Numbered from the stretch's first letter, positions 1 through 10,849 are shown. The stretch is 64,000 bases of DNA from Kalaharituber pfeilii (GCA_015179045.1 WHUZ01000004.1:1922001-1986000); one strand, 5' to 3'. Notes: generated by a model from the letters alone, not told the origin. Made by a program: numbers and translations.

Positions 1-2354
1 TGGGGGATGTCAATAATGATAATAAATTGTAGTACTCACCATCCAATGGTTCCGTCTCATCATCTTTCTCCTCCACCGTGACAAACGAGCTCGTTGCTGC
101 CGGCATGACTATCTTACTTTGAGAGACGACCGAAGGGCTGACACTACTACCGCCTATGTTGAAGAAAGTCACAGAAGCAAGAGCTTCGGTGGGGGAGGAA
201 GAAGTGCCTTCTCAAGAAGCTTCTCAAAAGCCCTTGTCCGCGCGCCACGAAGCCGCTTCAGCCCACACCGTTGCCGTGACAACGGTGGAATTGTTTACAT
301 GAAACTCGGAGAACTTTGAAAAAATCCCCCTTCTGCTACCGTAAGTTGGCCAGGTACCCCATCCTGGTTCAACTACTGTAGTAACCGTGGCTGCATACAC
401 GCTGACTCAAAAAATATTGGAACAGTTGACTAATGCATAGTTTTTGAACCAGCATACCTAATGACGGTCTCGAACTAGTATGAGACTAGTCTCGAACCGT
501 TAGACTTAAACCTTCATTTGTTCAGAGTCATCAGAGGGCGCACACAACAGTGAAGAAGAAATTTCACACACGAATACATATCGTAGTCACTTGTGAGTAG
601 TCCTCGGCATGAGCTATTCAATAGCACATAAAGCTGGGGATCAATTGCTAAATCTAATAGTTTCAGATTTTATTGAGCCACTGGTCAGCCCAGATGCTGA
701 CAGAAAAATTGGAAAGAATGTCTTTCTGAACGTACTCTACAGTGCATAGGCAAAATGCATAGGCAAAGTCTTTGGGACTATGCAGTAGTAAGGAAAAGCG
801 CTTTACCAAGCCTTGGGGTCACGAGACATGCATCCAAGAGGGTCCCCTTATGAAAAACACAACTCAAGAAAAAGTGAGAAAGGATCTAGATTCTCTGATG
901 ACCATTCATGTGGTGAGTCCCTGCGACGCACTCATACTTTACGCACTACTTCAGCTGTCCACACAGTGCTGTACAAATAATTCAATAACACAGTATTATG
1001 TGAAGAATATTCTATTCATATATTGCCACCCTTAGCTCTAATATAGTGAGCAATAATCTCAGGAAGAGTAGAGATCTGCTGATTGATCCATCACACTGAT
1101 TCTCATAATTTTTTTTTCTGAGTGCCTAATGATTCTTTTCTTTATGAGGTCCCAGATTTTTTCAATAAGAATAAAATCTGGAGAGTTTGAAGCAAAGTTT
1201 AATTGGATATTAGCTGTAGAAGATATTGACTTAAAGACCCAGATGCCTTATAAGATTCCAAAGCAAAACTCGTATTGCAGCTCCTGCAATCGCATACTGT
1301 GCAATATTACAGCACGTAGTGTTAGGTACATCTAGTATAGTAGAAATAATCTTTTAGGATACATTAACGTATTGCAAGGTAAATATTGCAGCTCTTTTGG
1401 GTGTGATCTCCAGACCTACATATATTTAGTAACTGCATAGCTACTTTATTATTTTATTAACCTCCAATTTTACGCAACTAACAAGCATTCACTACCGTAA
1501 CAGAGGAAGACAGCGAAAGATTGATGTGGATGCTTTCAGAAGGTGATGACTCGGGAACGAAGTGAGGGGGTTACAATGTGCATTATACTGGTATTCGCTG
1601 GTTCGAGACGCTGCAAAAATTGTGTGCGCTATTCGCCTTTTGGAATAGTGCAAATTTGTTATGCAGCGTTCCTACACTATCCGAACTAGCGAGTACTTTA
1701 CAGCATTATGAGTTGTATGCATACATAATTCCTGCATTAGTCAGCAGTTCCAATACTTCTCGAACGAGCGAGCACTTGACAGCATGCACTTGTCTCCTCC
1801 CAACCTCCCTCCCTTCTCCTCCGATCTGCCTGCCAACCCTGCCTGTCTCCTGCTGCCCGTTGTCTTGCTATTCCTCCTCGTGGCTTGCGAGTTTTGTCCA
1901 CTCCCCCCTCCCCCAGCAGCCTCACATTACCCTACGCTCCCACCAATAAGATCCACCGGCTTCATATTCTCTTCACATAGCAAGAAACCACCACTCAACA
2001 AGGCAATGTTCTATCCAAAGATTGCACGCCTTTCCATCGGTAGTTACCACTGCTAAGTGCTTCGTCATGGACTGTGTGGCAGGTTGGCAAGACGTGGTTT
2101 CACTGCTAGTGCGGTACGTCTTAAACTATCAGAGTACTTGCTTTTTGCTAGCTGTTCCTTACAGAGTTTTGGTAATTTAGAGAAACCGGAATGACACCCA
2201 TGAATCGTCTGCACATGAGGAGGCTTCAGATGGTATGGTTTAGGGTAAATCATCAGCATCTTGTATGCAGCGGGGCTTTCATGACTTAGATAAAGTGAGC
2301 TCTTAGTCTACTGTTGAAGAACATGTTTTAACCATTTATTAGGATGTCACAGTT
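1..2354. other. No supported gene (left edge)
   Basis: Only short unrelated reading frames are present. None shows a recognisable domain or splice-consistent continuation. A self-complementary patch around 468-498 repeats a tctcgaac-type motif in both orientations. The stretch 1780-1950 is pyrimidine-rich and gives low-complexity Ser/Pro/Leu frames on one strand and Arg-rich frames on the other. I read it as intergenic or decayed repeat DNA. Confidence 0.5.
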
Positions 2355-2447
2355 ATGAAGATAGGTGATATCAAAGCAACCCTTCAGAGTCTGGACAGCA
2401 AGGTCGAAAGAAAACTCGATGATTTTTTTTTTTTTTTTTTTTTTTTT

Positions 2448-2485
<38 letters not shown>

Positions 2486-2818
2486 CGTAACCCCGCTTGC
2501 AGCGCCAGGCCATGGCAGGGTCCATCGGCAAGCCCTCAAAGCCCGGAGACAGGCTTAACAAAGAAAGTTCTATATATATACACGTCCCCGTTCCACCCCC
2601 TTCTAAAACCTGATTCCAGAAACTTCCGGACGGTTCTTCTGGTTTCTGCTTCAGGGAGGCTCCCCTATATCTCTCCACCCCACCCCCCTCCCCTCTCCTC
2701 CACAAGAAAACTTGATGAGGTGAACAAAAAAAATCGACACAAAATTCGATCGTCTTTGGTTTCTAATTATTGGAGATGTAGTGCTCAAAGGAGCATTCGA
2801 CTTGAGCAGAGATGAGTG
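2355..2818 (+). pseudogene. Coiled-coil-like coding remnant split by a retroposon
   Basis: A plus-strand frame starting at 2355 (MKIGDIKATLQS...) runs into the poly(T) of a retroposon. If the inserted DNA and one copy of its target duplication are removed, the frame continues through 2719-2818. It then reads ...DSKVERKLDEVNKK... and onward as a charged, helical segment before a stop. The restored text resembles the short coiled-coil start of a retroelement or nuclear protein, but I cannot name a family. The insertion is seen directly; that the frame was once coding is inferred from its continuity across the insertion. Confidence 0.3.
2423..2703 (-). mobile_element. Mini-SINE copy 1 (longest, 281 bp)
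   Basis: It is flanked by a 15-bp direct repeat with one mismatch (aagaaaactYgatga at 2408-2422 and 2704-2718), which is a target-site duplication. Read on the minus strand, it has a unique 5' part (2576-2703) and then the family core. The core holds a CCTGTCTCCGGG block and a CCTGCCATGGC block, and ends in GCGGGGTTACGTGA at about 2484-2498. It finishes in an unusual tail of about 27 T then about 27 A, which forms a near-perfect A/T inverted repeat. It is the longest family member here, so it may show the nearly complete 5' structure. Confidence 0.6.
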
Positions 2819-2843
2819 GAACAGGTCTAAAGCAAAGTAGGGT

Positions 2844-3980
2844 TACGGCAAGGCATAGGGAGGAAACTGACAAACGACTTTCGAAGGTCTGATAATGGAC
2901 ATGCGACATGGTATTGCACGAGCTGTTCTTGTATTTAGTCTAAAAGACATACGGAGTATTACTAAGCCAAATATTTATTAAGAGCAGCACAGGCCTAAAA
3001 AATTATTTAAAAATATAATAAAGCTATACTTAATTCAAAGGAAAAAAAAGGAAAATAAAAGATTTTTTTCTGTACAACATATTTTTATCGTAGCTTTATT
3101 CTTTCCTATTTTCATATTCATATATCAAACATTATCAGCCTCTTCTATTCTTTCCTATTTTCATATTCTCTACTATGTCGTGTGTTGCAAGAGATTGCTC
3201 CTGCGAGGATTTTAACTCCACATTAAATGGTCGAAAATGTGGAGACATTGAATGTGGCCACCCCCCTGGAGCACACCATGGCAATAAAAAAAAAAGATAC
3301 AATCCCAGATGATCGTCGAAGACAGAAGGGAGGGCAGTTCCAGAAGGCAGGGCAGTTTCGGGCAATGAAGTGTTGAAGGCGGGGTAGTTTTAGGGAGAAG
3401 GTGGGGGTGTTCTGGGAAGAAGGTAGAGCGGTTCTAGGGTAGAGCAGTTCTAGGGTGGAGCGGGAAGTTGTTCTAAAGCAAAGTGGTTCTGGGAAGAAGA
3501 TGAGGTAGCTGAGAAGATTGAGGTAGTTGCAGAGGACAGCGGCAACTACATTATAAATTAATTATTTAAAAAAGTAAAAAGCCGACCGATTACTTGAGTT
3601 CCCAGTGGATTTAAAGTTAAATAATATACACATTTTCAGATTTTTTTTTAAGAACAAGATAGGTAATTTTCAGACTAAAGTTAAATACACAATTTTTTTT
3701 TTTAGAACAAGGTAAGTACACAAGAGACTCTCATTTCCAGCTTAGCTGGGTAAGAATCAGGATATAGCCCCTTAAGAGGTACCACTGGGAATTGAACCAA
3801 GCCCCTATTGCAAAGTTCCACTATTGGGCCAAAATAGTTTTACCATGGCGCTAAGGTATAAGTAGGTAATTTTTTTTTTTCATAAGAAAATATATACTAC
3901 ATGTCGTATGCCACATGTCGCATGTCCATTATCAGACCTCCGAAAGTCGTTTGTCAGTTTCCTCCCTATGCCTTGCCGTA
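2844..3980. mobile_element. 1.1-kb element with 67-bp terminal inverted repeats
   Basis: Positions 2844-2910 and the reverse complement of 3914-3980 match at about 66 of 67 bases (both start TACGGCAAGGCATAGGG). Both outer ends carry TA, as expected for a Tc1/mariner-type target duplication, though a two-base duplication is weak evidence. The interior is AT-rich, has no transposase frame and carries another retroposon candidate, so this would be a non-autonomous element. Its right arm abuts exon 2 of a GFA-family gene. The near identity of the arms suggests recent insertion or conversion. The alternative is a plain inverted duplication. Confidence 0.5.
3670..3864 (-). mobile_element. Candidate tRNA-derived SINE
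   Basis: On the minus strand, 3843-3853 reads TAGCGCCATGG, close to a Pol III A box. About 45 bases on, 3788-3798 reads GGTTCAATTCC, an excellent B box. Downstream lies a non-tRNA body and then a poly(A) run at about 3692-3703. The sequence taggtaatttt occurs on both sides (about 3659-3669 and 3865-3875) and could be the target duplication. The surrounding stem positions do not fold into a full cloverleaf, so a functional tRNA is unlikely. The element sits inside the larger inverted-repeat unit. Confidence 0.4.
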
Positions 3981-4292
3981 GCGTGTGAGTTGTGAAGCTA
4001 GCCCACTCTTTCGGGATCCTTATGTAGGGCACGATTGGGGCGGCATAGATGCGGCCTAGTAGATATATTGACCTGCGTCAACGTCTGTGCATATATAGAA
4101 GATAGGTTTGAAACTTTTATCTTGGGGGGCTAGCATACGGCAATCTCCGCAGTTGCAATAAAAAAAGTGAGGGGGAGGGCCCATTATTGGGCAAGCTTCT
4201 GCGGGCTGTGGTACGATTGTATATTTGTTCCTTCCGCAGTAGCAGGAGCCAGAGATATTCTTGCTGAGTACGGACGGAACAAGTGAAGTCAT
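3981..4292 (-). pseudogene. GFA / CENP-V family protein, truncated by inverted-repeat element
   Basis: Exon 1 (4139-4292) encodes MTSLVPSVLSKN then ISGSCYCGRNKYTI and ends ...FYCNCGDC. This matches the GxCxCGxxxY and CxCxxCR zinc-binding motifs of the glutathione-dependent formaldehyde-activating (GFA) domain. An 83-bp intron with gtatgc donor (4056-4138) leads into exon 2, whose first codon completes Arg. Exon 2 reads ...YAAPIVPYIRIPKEW, the usual segment after CxxCR. It then stops abruptly at 3981, where the arm of the 1.1-kb element begins. The expected C-terminal half, with the second cysteine pair, is not found on the far side at <2844. Family assignment is good from motifs; loss of function is inferred from the missing half. 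Confidence 0.55.
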
Positions 4293-6165
4293 GATTAGCT
4301 ATAGGTAGGTTTATGCTTAAAGGTGAAGTGGGCTAGTCTGAAAGACTGTGAATCTGCGATTGATGATGTTGAAACAGTGCTATAAGGGGACAAACCGAGC
4401 CTACTTATATACAATGCAGCTGTTCAAACGGGACAACAATATTTCCATCACCACCCTCACGCTGAAATCAAGTTCCCACCTCCCCCGAGTTTCTCCACCC
4501 AGTACTGACTATTTTGGGCCAGTTGGAAAATAACTAGGCACGTACTTGAGTCGTTGACAATGCGTATCCCATGGATTGGTGAAACCTCGCGTAATTCGAT
4601 GCCGGTGGCATTCACGAATGAATTTGCACAGCCGTTAGCTGTGCACTCACTCAATGGCTGCTTCAATGGTTTTCTGTGAAAAGTTGATTCTGCATGCAGT
4701 CTTTGGTTAGTCCACTAGCATCGAATTAGGTGGGGTGATAGCACTTGACGCGTGTGGGGAATGCGTACTCCATACTGTGCAGGCCGCTGATTGATTCAAC
4801 CTCTTGGTGGTACAGCAGCTTTCTCCAAGGCGACGGTCTGTAGAACTGGTCGTCTGCATCTTGCAACCAGACTATGCATCTCGTTAGCCTCGAATTGCTT
4901 ACGTCATTGTATGCAACATCAGGTCAGCTAGGCGGGTAGCTGAACCTCACACCCCGGGTAGCTGATCCGCAGACTCCTGCGCTGTGCCGTAGTTTTATTT
5001 TTATTTATATTATTACTTTTTATTATCTTATTTTATTTTTTGATTTTTGCTTCAATCTTCCGGTTTATGCCCGCGTAGTTGATGTTGAATCGGCCCGATT
5101 TGGTATGTTCGTCGCTGCTGATTCATCTCATCAACATCCGCAACCTAAGAGATCAAACCAAACCCCGTGAGTTGAAACTGCCCTGTGAGTATAAGGCATT
5201 TCTTTGCTGCATGGGGTTTGGAAAGTGATACGTACTAACCCTACTGAACGTTTAACGTGAAAGGTTTGTAGAAGAAGATAAGGTACCCGGGCGCGCAGCA
5301 TGCCTTCTTTCTAGACGCCATTCAGGAGTAGCTCTCAATTGTAGGCGGCTTATAGAGTTTTTTTCTGACCTTTGTGAGTTCATCTCGACATTGTGTGGAA
5401 GAGGACATTTCTGTCAATGTTCAAGTGGCGGTGGCTCTATATGTCGTGGCGTGTAGCAAGAGATACTTATGTACTGTATGTATATGGTCAAATGCACTAG
5501 CGCTGGCAGTGTCCTGTTGATGCATTTACGTTGATATAAGTTATGTACTAAGTACTTAATATTACGGCGTACCAAAGCGCACAAACTATGCCCACCTACT
5601 ACATCATATTGGCAACCGCCTCATGGCTCCCGTATGTAGGGAGAATGTGTCTAAAAAACCTACCCCGTAGAAAGGCTGAAGCGCCTCACAGCCAGAAGGC
5701 GGGTCACCGGCTGCCCTCAGTACACCGCACAGTACGTCCATTTTGTCACTAAACGTAGGTCACTAGTATATATTGTTCGGGGCCAGCCATTTCTTCCACA
5801 CTAAAGTGGACAGCCCTGGCCGTCAATATTTGTGCTAGCTGGCCCGTGCTACTGATCTCAATTCCGAATAAATACTCTACATACTTGAATGAAAATTTCG
5901 CATTTATCGCTGCTCTACAGACAAACCAGACTGTAGCTGCTCCTGCTGTCTGTCTTGGCGAATAGATAGATCAAGTATATAAGATTCTAGTTGGCCAAGT
6001 ACAGGATATTCAGTCACGACTTTGTCTCAACATGACAACACTTCTCAAGTTGGCGATTTACTCTTAGGGAACTGTTCCTGTCGAGGAGGATGTATGACCC
6101 AGCGGTGTGCTGCAGAAAGGGCCTACATACCTGTTCATCTTATTGTGGACTGTCAAATCGGGCCA
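4293..6165. other. No supported gene
   Basis: The minus frame 4457-4666 (cysteine-containing, reading ...SECTANGCANSFVN...) lies just upstream of the GFA fragment. It could be a leftover of a neighbouring gene, but it has no clear splice link. The stretch 4985-5045 is a T/A-rich run. Nothing else is recognisable. 5990-6350 contains a weak plus-strand coding impression interrupted by a retroposon. Confidence 0.35.
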
Positions 6166-6175
6166 CAGAAAACTC

Positions 6176-6265
6176 TCTCTTTTTTTTTTTTTTTTCTTTT
6201 TTTTCCCTTTCTTTCTTTTCTGATCATGTAAACCCCGCGGACAGGCTACCAGCCTATGGCATAGA
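6176..6265 (-). mobile_element. Mini-SINE copy 2
   Basis: The minus-strand body (about 45 bp) holds CTATGCCATAGGC, then GGTAGCCTGTCCGCGGGG and a GTTTACATGATC end, followed by a long A-rich tail (T-rich on the plus strand, 6176-6220). An imperfect target duplication flanks it: agaaaactc at 6167-6175 and acaaaactc at 6266-6274. The AGGCT-GGT-AGCCT stretch folds into a 5-bp hairpin shared with other copies. Confidence 0.5.
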
Positions 6266-6392
6266 ACAAAACTCAGGTGATGAGGCACAGCAAGAGGAAA
6301 TTGATGAAGATACAGTATTTCAAAGCACTATTCATGTCAGTTAAGAAATCATGTATTGTAAAGTGGTAGCATCTCTACTCATGTATATTTTT

Positions 6393-6427
6393 CTCGCCAT
6401 AACCCTTAGGGTGGCACGCGAGTAATG

Positions 6428-6458
<31 letters not shown>

Positions 6459-6461
6459 GTA
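6393..6461 (+). mobile_element. Second poly(A) retroposon family, copy 1
   Basis: The sequence runs CTCGCCATAACCCTTAGGG, then TGGCACGCGAGTAATGATATT, then about 27 A. Near-identical bodies occur at 12946 (plus) and 8754 (minus). This end (GAGTAATGAT) differs from the GGGGTTACGTGA family. No convincing target duplication is visible; at most tatttt lies on each side. Confidence 0.4.
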
Positions 6462-6495
6462 TTTTGGGTCGTTTTTGGGCGTTCATCCTTGTAAA

Positions 6496-6497
<2 letters not shown>

Positions 6498-6529
<32 letters not shown>

Positions 6530-6599
6530 ATAACCCCGCTTGTAGCACGTGGCCATGGCAGGGTCCCTGGGCAAGCCCTCGAAGCCCGGAGACAGGCTT
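6498..6599 (-). mobile_element. Mini-SINE copy 3, exact 13-bp target duplication
   Basis: Exact direct repeats atccttgtaaatt lie at 6485-6497 and 6600-6612. The minus-strand body of about 75 bp starts AAGCCTGTCTCCGGGCTTCG, continues through GGACCCTGCCATGGCC and CTACAAGCGGGGTTATGTGA, and ends in a run of about 26 A. This is the clearest medium-length member and defines the core shared with the 2423-2703 copy. Confidence 0.7.
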
Positions 6600-6612
6600 A
6601 TCCTTGTAAATT

Positions 6613-7014
6613 GATCAGTGGCCCGTCCCAGTGATGAGTAGCCCAGTTACTGACCCGCCCAGATAAGATGACTGGCGCCGAACATTATGGCGGTGATGGA
6701 CGTAGACGAAGACAGATAAGCACAGTCGTCCCTGCGCTCCAAGGAATAGAACGAATTTAATTGAGCTAATGCTGAGTAGCTATGATATCTGACAAGCGAT
6801 GGCCTATACATCAGAAGTAGTCTAAGTCTCTTTTTCTAACAAATTGCGAGCTTGGTACATGTGAACACCTGAGAAACGTTGATCACTTCGCTGACAGCGG
6901 TACAGCTTTCCAAACAGCATTAAGCTTTTTTTTTTTTTTTTTTTCCTCCTCCTCTGCAGTCTAGCCAACTGTTCTTTCCAGACCCTTTAAGCCAGGCTTC
7001 TAGCAATGACCTGG
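6613..7014. other. No gene; downstream flank of kinase
   Basis: This is the 3' flank of the minus-strand kinase. It contains a plus-strand poly(T) run (about 6926-6944) followed by cctcctcctc. No family core follows the run, so I do not call it an element. Confidence 0.4.
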
Positions 7015-8424
7015 CTAACTAATCCACCCATGGGGCAATAACTCCAATACATCCTTGGCTTTAATTCGTTTACCTGGATCGAGCTTCACCATAGCCATAA
7101 TCAATCTGGCCAAAGTCACCACTTCCTCATGCCCCAGTCTTGGTATGATAGGCTCCATGCCCTCATGCAGTCTCTTAATAACCCACGTAAACATATCCAT
7201 GCCTGGGTGCATGTCCGCCGCTACATCCAACCCGGATCGAAACGTCCCATCCTCCTCGAAAAACGTCAAACGGTCTTCCCACTTACCCCACCAGCATTCC
7301 GGCAGTTGACCAAAATTGAGTGTCCAGCATACCAGGAGGCTATCTTTGTAATCAAAACCTCGCCATAAATTGGTGCACCCGAACAACATGAAAATTAAAC
7401 ATCCGAGGGCCCAGATATCGCAAGCCGGTGTGAGATTCTCTTCGAACAGCACCTCCGGTGCAGCATATAAGAGTGGTATACCCACAAGTTTATTGACAGC
7501 CTGCGAGTGCCAGAAGAAAGATTCACCGAAGTCACTGCACTCCACTTGTTAGCCCTGGAGTCCATGCAACGATATACTAAGATTGGTCAACGGCTCCAGT
7601 GCAGTGGAAGTCTGAACCTACATCACGCGGATGGCTGGTGATTCAAAACAAAGTTCCACTAACTCATCGAATCGGGCTGCTTCGACGATATATTGCGGCA
7701 ACTGGGGACTACCCTTCAAAAGCTTTCTACCCCGAGGAGCGTTATAATGTGTTTCATTTAGGTATCGCCGCACTGGCTTGCCTAGGTGAGTATGAACTTT
7801 TTCGATCGTGTCCCATGATTCGACTCCTGGAAGGCAAAAGACCACATTTCCAGGTGTGAGATCTGTGTGAGGCAGGCACTAGTCAGATGACATACATCTA
7901 GATAGTAGAGGGAAAGTGGAAATACCGCCATGAACAATTCCACAATTGTGTAGTTCTATGATAGCTTGGATAAGCTGGACAACCACCTTCTTTGCCACTT
8001 CAACAGGCAACATCTCTTGTTCACAGCAGTCTTGTACAACATCAAGACTGGGTCCCAACACCTCAGTTACTAAGCATAAGTGTTCACCATTGGGCCCATG
8101 GATGGTGAACTCATCCAGTAGAGTTGGAAAAAAAGGAGGATGGTGTGCAGATGCCCCATTCATCTCCATACATTTCCCTGTCGACTTATCCTGTGAGTTC
8201 AAATGCCGAAGGAATGGGCTGTCTGGTGAGCAGGAGGTGGCAGCCATCAGAATCTTCATTGCAACAACGCGCCCCTGCTGCAAGTCTCTAGCTAGCCAGA
8301 CTGTTGAAATGCCACCATGGCCCAGCTTATGTTCGATGACATAGCGATCTCTGAAAACGTCACCCAGGTGGACTGGATGATAACCACCAGGTACGTAACA
8401 GAACGCACTTTCAAAACGGGACAT
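7015..8424 (-). CDS. SRPK-type serine/threonine protein kinase
   Basis: Three exons are inferred: 7926-8424, 7622-7862 and 7015-7534 (introns of 63 and 87 bp), giving 419 residues. The N-terminus has the SRPK hallmark VPGGYHPVHLGD, then the Gly-rich loop GHGGISTVW (residues 35-43) and the ATP-binding Lys57 in VAMK. Splicing the first intron restores the catalytic loop HGDLTPGN (165-172). Splicing the second restores IDFGES, with DFG at 248-250. APEV and DIWALG follow. All core catalytic residues are therefore present, so it looks functional. Fungal members of this family phosphorylate SR/RS-type proteins, but many lineage-specific copies have unknown substrates. Retroposons lie on both sides. 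The start is chosen because the family normally begins shortly before PGGYHPV. Confidence 0.85.
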
Positions 8425-8753
8425 GAATTATCGTTTGTTGATTTGGTGAGGTCTAATGACTGGGCTGACTTGTTTCTGAGGATTTCGCTGCTGATTGGCT
8501 GCCTTAGTGGAATCCAGTAGTGTTGATGATGTAGCCAGATCAGTGTTGTAGTTGTAATCACTCTAAGGGAGGAGAAGAAAATGCTCTTTATACCCTGAAG
8601 GTGTGTGACAGAAGTCCACAACCCTAAGCTGTAAAGAAAGGAGCTGTATCAGACTTGTTAACGTATGTCTCAAGCCAGTTGAAACTTAAGCTTATTGGTG
8701 ACACGTGACCAAGACGCCAGGCACGAGACACAGGTACTGTAACATGCCACCCA

Positions 8754-8806
8754 ATTTTGTTTTTTCAGTATCATTACTCGTGTGCCGCCCTATGGGCTAT
8801 GGCGAG
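8754..8806 (-). mobile_element. Second poly(A) retroposon family, copy 2
   Basis: The minus strand reads CTCGCCATAGCCCATAGGG, then CGGCACACGAGTAATGATAC and a short A-rich tail. It is the reverse-oriented partner of the copies at 6393 and 12946. No target duplication is evident. Confidence 0.4.
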
Positions 8807-8822
8807 ACTAGTTACCTCGATA

Positions 8823-9240
8823 TCATCCGCCATCCTGAAATCTATGACACTCCTGTAGCATATTGAGCATTTGGACAAAGACTCTCTCAACACACAGTCC
8901 TGATGTAACTCGATGAACTATATTATCCATAAGACCTTGTTTATTTATATCAGTGTGAAGCTTGTTCCTGCTTGTGAATATCGTGTAGCACATGAGACAT
9001 TGACCTATAGTTGGCAAGACATATCCCCAAATTCATTTTCTGTGAGGCATCTTTTGGCAATGTCTTCGTGAACATGCCGGCCACCATTTTTCCGGTTTGG
9101 AGAGTGCCGTATAGTGATCATCCCTTCTACCTCCTCCTCAGATATATACAGTTGCCTGATATATTGACGAGCTCTTGAGAGCTCTTGTAGTAGTTACGCA
9201 TTCAGACGCTAATCCATTAGCATTTTTCAACTACGTCCAT
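8823..9240 (-). mobile_element. Ty1/copia RNase H fragment, copy A
   Basis: The minus-strand translation contains NGLASECVTTTRARQYIRQ, then YISEEEVEGMITIRHSPN and, one frame over, MVAGMFTKTLPKDA. This matches the end of copia RNase H (family pattern HIDxRYHxxRE...VexgxIxIxyxPTxxMxADxxTKxLP). At least one frameshift breaks it. A second copy lies at 14818-15300. No LTRs are recognisable, so this is a fragment. Confidence 0.55.
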
Positions 9241-10849
9241 ATATATGTTTTTTTAACCCACGAAGGAGCCCTGGTGGGAGCGGTCCAACCAAGGAAAGAG
9301 GGAGTAACCTTCGGGGACATACCTCCTAAAACCAACCGAATACCTCCTAAAACCAACCGATTCACTGCTACCAGATTCACGAACTGGCCCAAATGTGCAA
9401 GTGCCATCATGAGAGACAGGTCACCCCTCGTGGGTAGTCACAAGAGAGGCTAGGTTGAGTGACCGGAATGTGCAGGATTGGGTGTGCATAGGCAGGGCAG
9501 AATGGATTTGAATAGCTGGAGGTCACCAGAATGTGCAGCACCGACTTTACATAGCTGGAGCTCTCCCGCAGAGTCTCCAGTGTTTCCAACGGGCCGGCCA
9601 GGCCAGGCCATCAGAAGCTCCGCCGGGGCCGCCCCAGGCGGTTTCAGGCCGCCAAGCCAGGCCGCCGATCAGACCAGGCCAGGCGGCCTGATCGGCGGCC
9701 TGATCGGCGGCCTGGCCGGTTGGGAGCACTGCCGCAGACTCATTGGTTAGTCAGGTAGAGGGCTGGTCGCTGAGAGTATGTGCACCTCTATCCAAGAGGA
9801 CTACTCTCAGGATTAGGATGCCTGGCGAGACACTGTGGGCCACAGTAGTCACAGCTGCAGACAGATCAACCTTCGAGGGCCTGGAAAGCTACAAGTATGA
9901 TCTAGCAAAGGAAGCCTGAAAACTTCTGGGCGACAGTCTCTAAGCTGCAGGGGCTTAGAGGGCTCGACAGGACGTTTCTAAAGCCGGTGCCGGTCTCAGC
10001 AGTTTCAATGCTCAAAGCTTTGGGATCACCACGCACCATCATGCTACAGAAACACTAGTCAAACCTGTGCTTCGAGTCCTTTGGGGGGCCTAAGGGTCGA
10101 AATGCCACTGGGCACAGGTGAGGGCATGGACTGCAACTCGGCGGGTGCAGTTATCGGCAGTTGGTTCTGAAGCGAGCGGAAGCTTAGCGGAGGGGCTCAA
10201 GGTGCAAAGGCGCAAGTTCACATAGCGGCCCCGAAAGGGTAGTCTCGTGACTAACTGTACATATTATTTAGAAGAAAAAAATACATGTTTTAGTCTGGGT
10301 GCATAACCCTAGCCTCGTCCGCAGGCATAACCCCCAGACTACTGGTGGGCACGAGAACACCAGTAGATTCTATAGAATACCAGGCCTAGGAGACATACAT
10401 AGTACTGTGGGAATCTTGGCACTTGAGATGCAACGGTGGGTGACGGCCTGGGGGGAGGAGACTACCAAAAAGGGAAGGGGGTACCAGAAGGTTACGGGTA
10501 TTTCGTGAGGGAGGGAGAGGGGGCCTCCTCTGATCATCATCATCATCATCATCGTCGTCGTCGTGGATGGTCACAGTATAACTAAGTTGTTATTCTGTTC
10601 AGTCTTACAGTTGTTTCGTCGTCCTCTTAAGTTATAGTAAACCGGTCTTCATCTTGTGTCCCGATCTTAGTTCTTTTACCTTTGTGTGTTCTTGTTCCCC
10701 TTCGTTAGAACTTTCGTCGTTGATCTCTTCCACAGTACAGTGTTACTGGGATTTTAGGTCCCTGAGCAAATTCAAATTCCTTGCAGGACACTGACAAAGT
10801 CTAGTCACGAAACTAGGGTCCGAGGCTATCAAATATCATGCGCAGCAGT
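9241..10849. repeat. Repeat-derived DNA, no gene; one block duplicated at 15.3 kb
   Basis: 9329-9362 is a two-copy tandem (cctcctaaaaccaaccgaa). 10300-10400 matches 15310-15400 (shared actggtgggcacgagaa and gaataccag blocks) and so belongs to the duplicated unit. 10531-10563 is a (CAT)n/(CGT)n microsatellite. No conserved protein is seen. The rest looks like unidentified retroelement sequence. Confidence 0.4.
9592..9726. repeat. GC-rich inverted/tandem repeat island
   Basis: A very GC-rich patch in AT-richer DNA is built from ggccgcc/ggcggcc and ggccagg units. aggccgccgatca (9660-9672) is perfectly complementary to tgatcggcggcct at 9690-9702 and again at 9702-9714, giving two alternative 13-bp hairpins. 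The frames through it are repeat-encoded, not protein-like. Confidence 0.6.

Noticed and set aside
2425..2558. Poly-Phe/poly-Lys frames
   Set aside because: Translation of homopolymer retroposon tails, not protein.
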